Part shown: positions 6,266-9,453 of the stretch, in pieces
Numbering within the stretch: position 1 is the stretch's first letter
Layout of the letters: each line of letters starts with the position of its first letter
Source of the DNA: Opitutaceae bacterium
GTDB taxonomy: Bacteria; Verrucomicrobiota; Verrucomicrobiia; Opitutales; Opitutaceae
Reading direction: 5' to 3'
Assembly: GCA_029979145.1 (NCBI GenBank)
Contig: JAPOIC010000067.1
Location: 1-9,453 of the forward strand
DNA length: 9,453 nt
Notes under the pieces: generated by a model
What the model was told of the DNA's origin: nothing
The model's database searches: none
The model's input: the letters and a program-made list of their open reading frames with translations, nothing else
Position numbers and translations under genes: made by a program

Positions 6266-7747
6266 ATGCCTTCCGCTTCGGTTGCCCCCGCCCCTGTTGC
6301 CGCTGTCCGCATCCCGCTCGTCGACGCCCGCTCGCGCCAAAAGCCGCGCACGGTCGACCAACTGGGCGACTGGCAGTATGTCGAAAAAGCAATCCATCGC
6401 CTCATGGCCGCCTGGGGGCGCGACCTGTGCGAATGGGACGACAAGAGCACGATCCATCGCCACGTGTGGGACCAGGCCGAATGCGTGCGCCGTCTGCGTG
6501 AGCGCACCGAGCAGTTTCCCGGTGGCAAAGCGGACGCACCGGTATCGGGCCGGTTGGAGCGCCTCGCGAACACCGTGCTGCTGGCCCCGTCGTTCGAGGA
6601 CGCGCTGGACGGCATTTACGTTCACCTAATCAAGACGCTCGTCGCCGCCTACGGCGAATACTGCGCCACGGTGCATCCCGTGCACGACGCCCCGACGATC
6701 GCGCTGCTCCACGAAATCAATCAGATCAAGAGCCAACAGTGGCTCTGGTATCGCGACTATCGGCGGCGGTATCCGCACACGACGGACATCGCTTACTTGG
6801 AGCGGGTTCGCGCCGCCCTCGCCGACTGCGGCGAGTTCCGCCAACCGCTGCCCGTGGCGGCCGATGACCAGGCCAAGCCGGCCGGTGTTGCGACCGATTT
6901 TCGCCTCAGCCGTTTCAGCGCGCGCACCGAGCCAATCCGCGCCCAGCGGCCGTTCATGGATTATGTCCGGGCCGACTTCGCGACCAGCGTCGAGGCTCGC
7001 CGGCTCTTCTGGGCCTACGGCTACATGATGGAGAAGAACCTCCCCGACGATCAACTGGCCTGGCTCTACTACGGCCACTACATGCCGTGGCAGTGGCACC
7101 ACGACATTTCCCGCCACTTGTGGGATGAATCCCGCCACGGCGACTCGGGCTATTCCCGGCTGCGCGACTTCGGCATCTCGCTGGAGGAAGTGGGCTTCTC
7201 CGGATACGACCAAGCTGATCGCGAAAAAGTCCTGCGGGAAATCGCCGAGCGCCAAGGCATCAGCTTGGACGAGGCTTTCAACCGCCAGCTTGAGCTGCTG
7301 CGTCCGCAGCGATACGAGCCCATCACTCCCAAGCAGCTTTACCAACACGTCTTCATGATCGGCATGATCGCGGAGACAGGCCACTTCGTCGTGAAGAACG
7401 AAGGTTATGTCGACTTCAAGGAAGGTCAGGACCTCGATTCCGCCGAGATGATGCTTTTCGACATCATCGACGAGACCGCCCACGTGCAATACGCGCACCA
7501 ATGGCTGCCTTTGCTCGCCGAGCACGCGGGCGTCGACAATTCCGACTACCGTGAACGCGCCGCGCAGGTGCGCGAAGAATACCAGAACAAGGCCAACGAC
7601 GACGCCGCTGGATTGCGCGCCCGCCTGTCGCGCACGCCCGGCGATCCCGCATTCGATTTCTACCAGAGCCTGCTCGCGCGCATCCGCGCCAACACGCCGC
7701 TGACCAACGCCGCCTCCTGCCCCCCGCGCTCGCCGAAACCCATGTGA
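6266..7747 (+). CDS. Putative ferritin-like diiron protein with an internal duplication; function unknown
   Basis: A 493-residue, mostly helical protein that I cannot assign to a named enzyme. It carries several E-x-x-H motifs typical of ferritin-like four-helix metal sites: DESRH (E288, H291), AETGH (E370, H373) and DETAH (E403, H406). The N-terminal half looks like a second copy: IHRHVWDQAECVRRLRER (63-80) lines up with ISRHLWDESRHGDSGYSRL (281-299), and LLHEINQIKSQQWLW (147-161) with IIDETAHVQYAHQWL (400-414). In the first copy the ligand positions are mostly changed (Q70, C73, Q153), so only the C-terminal half is likely to bind two metal ions. No signal peptide is seen; the first 30 residues are Ala/Pro-rich and probably disordered. 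The divergent AraC-type regulator probably controls it. An oxygen-dependent oxidase or hydroxylase role is possible but unproven. Confidence 0.75.
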   Translation: MPSASVAPAPVAAVRIPLVDARSRQKPRTVDQLGDWQYVEKAIHRLMAAWGRDLCEWDDKSTIHRHVWDQAECVRRLRERTEQFPGGKADAPVSGRLERLANTVLLAPSFEDALDGIYVHLIKTLVAAYGEYCATVHPVHDAPTIALLHEINQIKSQQWLWYRDYRRRYPHTTDIAYLERVRAALADCGEFRQPLPVAADDQAKPAGVATDFRLSRFSARTEPIRAQRPFMDYVRADFATSVEARRLFWAYGYMMEKNLPDDQLAWLYYGHYMPWQWHHDISRHLWDESRHGDSGYSRLRDFGISLEEVGFSGYDQADREKVLREIAERQGISLDEAFNRQLELLRPQRYEPITPKQLYQHVFMIGMIAETGHFVVKNEGYVDFKEGQDLDSAEMMLFDIIDETAHVQYAHQWLPLLAEHAGVDNSDYRERAAQVREEYQNKANDDAAGLRARLSRTPGDPAFDFYQSLLARIRANTPLTNAASCPPRSPKPM

Positions 7748-7769
7748 GGGTTTTTCGCAGGCATTCGGC

Positions 7770-7799
7770 TTGCACGTCACTCGGCCCCCGCCATTTACT
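7770..7799 (+). promoter_or_regulatory. Possible promoter giving a nearly leaderless hydrolase mRNA
   Basis: TTGCAC (7770-7775) and TTTACT (7794-7799) are separated by 18 bases in the 60-base gap after the ferritin-like gene. They match the sigma-70 consensus at 3 and 4 of 6 positions. Transcription would begin near 7806, only about 2 bases before ATG 7808. This is a weak prediction. Confidence 0.3.
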
Positions 7800-7807
7800 T
7801 GCGGTCC

Positions 7808-8635
7808 ATGGCCAGAATACCGATTGAGGACAACTTCGACGACGTCATCAACAAGACCCAGCGCGGTCTGAAAATCGCCGACGAGGACCTGGCGGCCCGG
7901 GCCGGCATCACCGCCGAGGAGCTCGCCGCAGTGAAAGGCGGCAAGCCGCTCTACGGTGTGGTGCGGCGCGTCGCCCGCCACCTAAACTTGAGCCCCGATG
8001 CCCTCGAGGTGCTTGCCAAGAAGACGTGGTATCCGGAGCAGCCCAATTTCCCGCGCGGCTTCGCGATGTATAACACCGTCTTCGAAGACATGACGGTCAA
8101 CGCCTACCTGATCTGGGACACGCGCACCAAGCAGGCCGCGGCCTTCGACACGGGTGCGGATTGCTCGGCCATGTTGGATACCATCAAGCACGAGGGCCTC
8201 GACCTCCGCTACATCCTCATCACCCACACGCACGACGACCACATTGCCGACTTGGCGAAGCTCGCGGCGGCCGCCCCGAAGGCGGAAATTTGGGCCAGCG
8301 AACTCGAGCCCGTCGATTTCCCCGGCGCGCAGACCTTCAAGGAGAACGCCCATTTCCACGTCGGCGAAATCGCCATCAAGACCCTTTACACTTGGGGCCA
8401 CTCGCCGGGCATGACCACGTTCTACACCACCGGCCTCAGCTGGCCCGTCGCGGTGGTCGGCGACTCCATCTTCTCCTGCTCGATGGGCGGCAGCCCGACG
8501 CACTTCGCCGAGCAGCTGCGACACAACAAGGAAAAGATCCTTACGCTTCCGAAGGAAACCGTCATCGCCCCCGGCCACGGCCCCCTCACCACCCTTGGGC
8601 AGGAAAAAATTCATAACCCGTTCTTCGCCCGCTGA
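7808..8635 (+). CDS. Metallo-beta-lactamase-fold hydrolase with an N-terminal helix-turn-helix-like region
   Basis: A 275-residue protein of the glyoxalase II-like branch of the metallo-beta-lactamase fold. Residues 1-68 are outside that fold and resemble a Cro/C1-type helix-turn-helix bundle (TQRGLKIADEDLAARAGITA, then VVRRVARHLNLSPDAL). The hydrolase domain starts near residue 87. The metal-binding residues are H140, H142, D144 and H145 in THTHDDH, H198 in GHSPG, D219 in VVGDS and H257 in APGHGP, all those expected for a two-metal site. The substrate could be a thioester such as an S-acyl thiol; the sequence does not say. ATG 7808 is preferred over TTG 7799. The dehydrogenase follows after 37 bases with no visible terminator, so the two may form an operon. 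Confidence 0.88.
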   Translation: MARIPIEDNFDDVINKTQRGLKIADEDLAARAGITAEELAAVKGGKPLYGVVRRVARHLNLSPDALEVLAKKTWYPEQPNFPRGFAMYNTVFEDMTVNAYLIWDTRTKQAAAFDTGADCSAMLDTIKHEGLDLRYILITHTHDDHIADLAKLAAAAPKAEIWASELEPVDFPGAQTFKENAHFHVGEIAIKTLYTWGHSPGMTTFYTTGLSWPVAVVGDSIFSCSMGGSPTHFAEQLRHNKEKILTLPKETVIAPGHGPLTTLGQEKIHNPFFAR

Positions 8636-8672
8636 ACGTCTCACTCCTCAAATCATAAATCACCCAAAGATC

Positions 8673-9453
8673 ATGTCTGAAAAAATTGCCTTCGTTGGAG
8701 TCGGCCGCATGGGCGGCAACATGGCCCGCCGTCTCAAGGACTGCGGCTACAAGGTCACCGCCGTTTACGACAACTACGCGCCTGCCGCCGCCGAGCTCGC
8801 CAAGGAAATCGGCGCCAAGCACGCCAAGAGTCTCGCCGCCGTCACGTCCGCGGCCGACGTCATCTTCACCGTCGTCACCGACGACGCCGCCCAGTTGGGC
8901 GTGTTTGCCGAGACCGGCGATTCGCTCCTCGTGAAGGCCAAAGGCAAAATCTTCGTCAACTGCGCCACCGTCACGCCCAAGACCCACGTCGAGGTGGAGC
9001 GTCGCGCCAAGAAGGCCGGCGCCGTCACCCTCGAAGGCTGCATGGCCTCGTCCATCCCGCAGGCCCGCAACGGCACGCTCTATCTTATGTGCGGCGGCAA
9101 CAAGAAGACCTTCACCCAGATTAAGCCGATCCTGGAAAAACTCTCCACCGCGCTGCGCTACGTCGGCAAGACCGGCCAAGCCGCCCAGGTGAAGGCGCTC
9201 GTCAACATGGTCATGAACATCAACACCGCCGGCCTCGCCGAAGGTCTCGGGCTCGGCCATGCGCTCGGGCTCAACCTCGACATGCTCCGCGAGGTGTTTC
9301 TCCAGACCGGCGCCAACTCGCAGGTCCTCAAGACCGACGGCGAGGACATGCAAAACCGCGACCACGCCTGTTTCTTCTCCGCCGCCCACGCCGCCAAGGA
9401 CAGCACCATCGCCTGGGTCCTCGGGGCCGAGGCCGGCATCAACATGCCCCTCG
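8673..9453 (+). CDS. Beta-hydroxyacid dehydrogenase family NAD(P)-dependent oxidoreductase (partial, 3' end outside window)
   Basis: A member of the 3-hydroxyisobutyrate / tartronate semialdehyde / glyoxylate reductase family; 260 codons are visible before the window ends. The Rossmann motif GVGRMGGNMARRL is at 9-21 and DN at 33-34 follows the second strand. K174 in AQVKALVNMVMN is the expected catalytic lysine and N178 its partner; AAKDSTIAW near 240 is the conserved C-terminal motif. The substrate segment reads EGCMASSIPQARNGTLYLMC, where most relatives have an APVSGG-like stretch before the AxxGTL part, so specificity may differ from the well-known members. The start ATG 8673 lacks a Shine-Dalgarno sequence. 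It probably reduces or oxidises a short hydroxyacid or semialdehyde, perhaps together with the preceding hydrolase. That link is inference. Confidence 0.9.
   Translation, partial: MSEKIAFVGVGRMGGNMARRLKDCGYKVTAVYDNYAPAAAELAKEIGAKHAKSLAAVTSAADVIFTVVTDDAAQLGVFAETGDSLLVKAKGKIFVNCATVTPKTHVEVERRAKKAGAVTLEGCMASSIPQARNGTLYLMCGGNKKTFTQIKPILEKLSTALRYVGKTGQAAQVKALVNMVMNINTAGLAEGLGLGHALGLNLDMLREVFLQTGANSQVLKTDGEDMQNRDHACFFSAAHAAKDSTIAWVLGAEAGINMPL

Noticed and set aside
6626..7981. Long minus-strand open frame (451 codons) opposite the ferritin-like gene
   Set aside because: It is antisense to a gene with clear motif content, spans its end and runs into the next gene. Its translation is low-complexity Gly/Val/Arg, as expected for the shadow of a GC-rich gene.
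8586..9389. Minus-strand open frame of 267 codons opposite the dehydrogenase
   Set aside because: The dehydrogenase on the plus strand has all family motifs; the antisense frame shows no recognisable domain.
1..9453. Search for CRISPR arrays, tRNA or rRNA genes, insertion sequences and phage attachment sites
   Set aside because: No regularly spaced repeats, cloverleaf-like segments, transposase or integrase motifs, or long terminal inverted repeats were seen by eye on either strand.

Overview
The window is GC-rich, gene-dense chromosomal DNA from a bacterium. There are ten genes, no RNA genes, no mobile elements and no CRISPR array. The protein types and the general lack of Shine-Dalgarno sequences before the start codons would fit a member of the Verrucomicrobiota such as the Opitutaceae. 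This placement is an impression from the proteins and has not been tested. The longest stretch without a gene is about 138 bases (5238-5375).

Left part (1-2603, minus strand): a tight housekeeping cluster read ruvX, truA, comF, accD. It covers a pre-16S rRNA nuclease or resolvase-like protein, a tRNA pseudouridine synthase, a ComF-type phosphoribosyltransferase and the acetyl-CoA carboxylase beta subunit, which is cut by the window edge. Neighbouring genes overlap or nearly touch, so co-transcription and translational coupling are likely. The AccD shown here has lost all four cysteines of its usual zinc ribbon.

Middle (2604-5375): a MoeB/ThiF-type sulfur-carrier adenylyltransferase fused to a rhodanese domain diverges from ruvX across 75 bases that contain a perfect short inverted repeat. 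It converges, with only 3 bases between stop codons, on a fold-type IV PLP aminotransferase read from the minus strand. Upstream of the aminotransferase is a small, very basic coiled-coil plus helix-turn-helix protein, probably nucleoid-associated. Its strong intrinsic terminator ends almost on the aminotransferase start codon.

Right part (5376-9453): an AraC-type regulator diverges from a 493-residue protein that looks like a duplicated ferritin-like diiron protein, with its N-terminal metal site degenerated. Next on the plus strand come a metallo-beta-lactamase-fold hydrolase with an N-terminal helix-turn-helix-like region and, 37 bases later, a beta-hydroxyacid dehydrogenase cut by the window end. 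These last two may be co-transcribed and may act on small carbonyl or hydroxyacid metabolites, which is inference.

The least explained items are the duplicated ferritin-like protein with its divergent AraC regulator, the small coiled-coil/HTH protein, the HTH-hydrolase fusion and the dehydrogenase with an unusual substrate motif. No single well-defined new defence or mobile system is evident.
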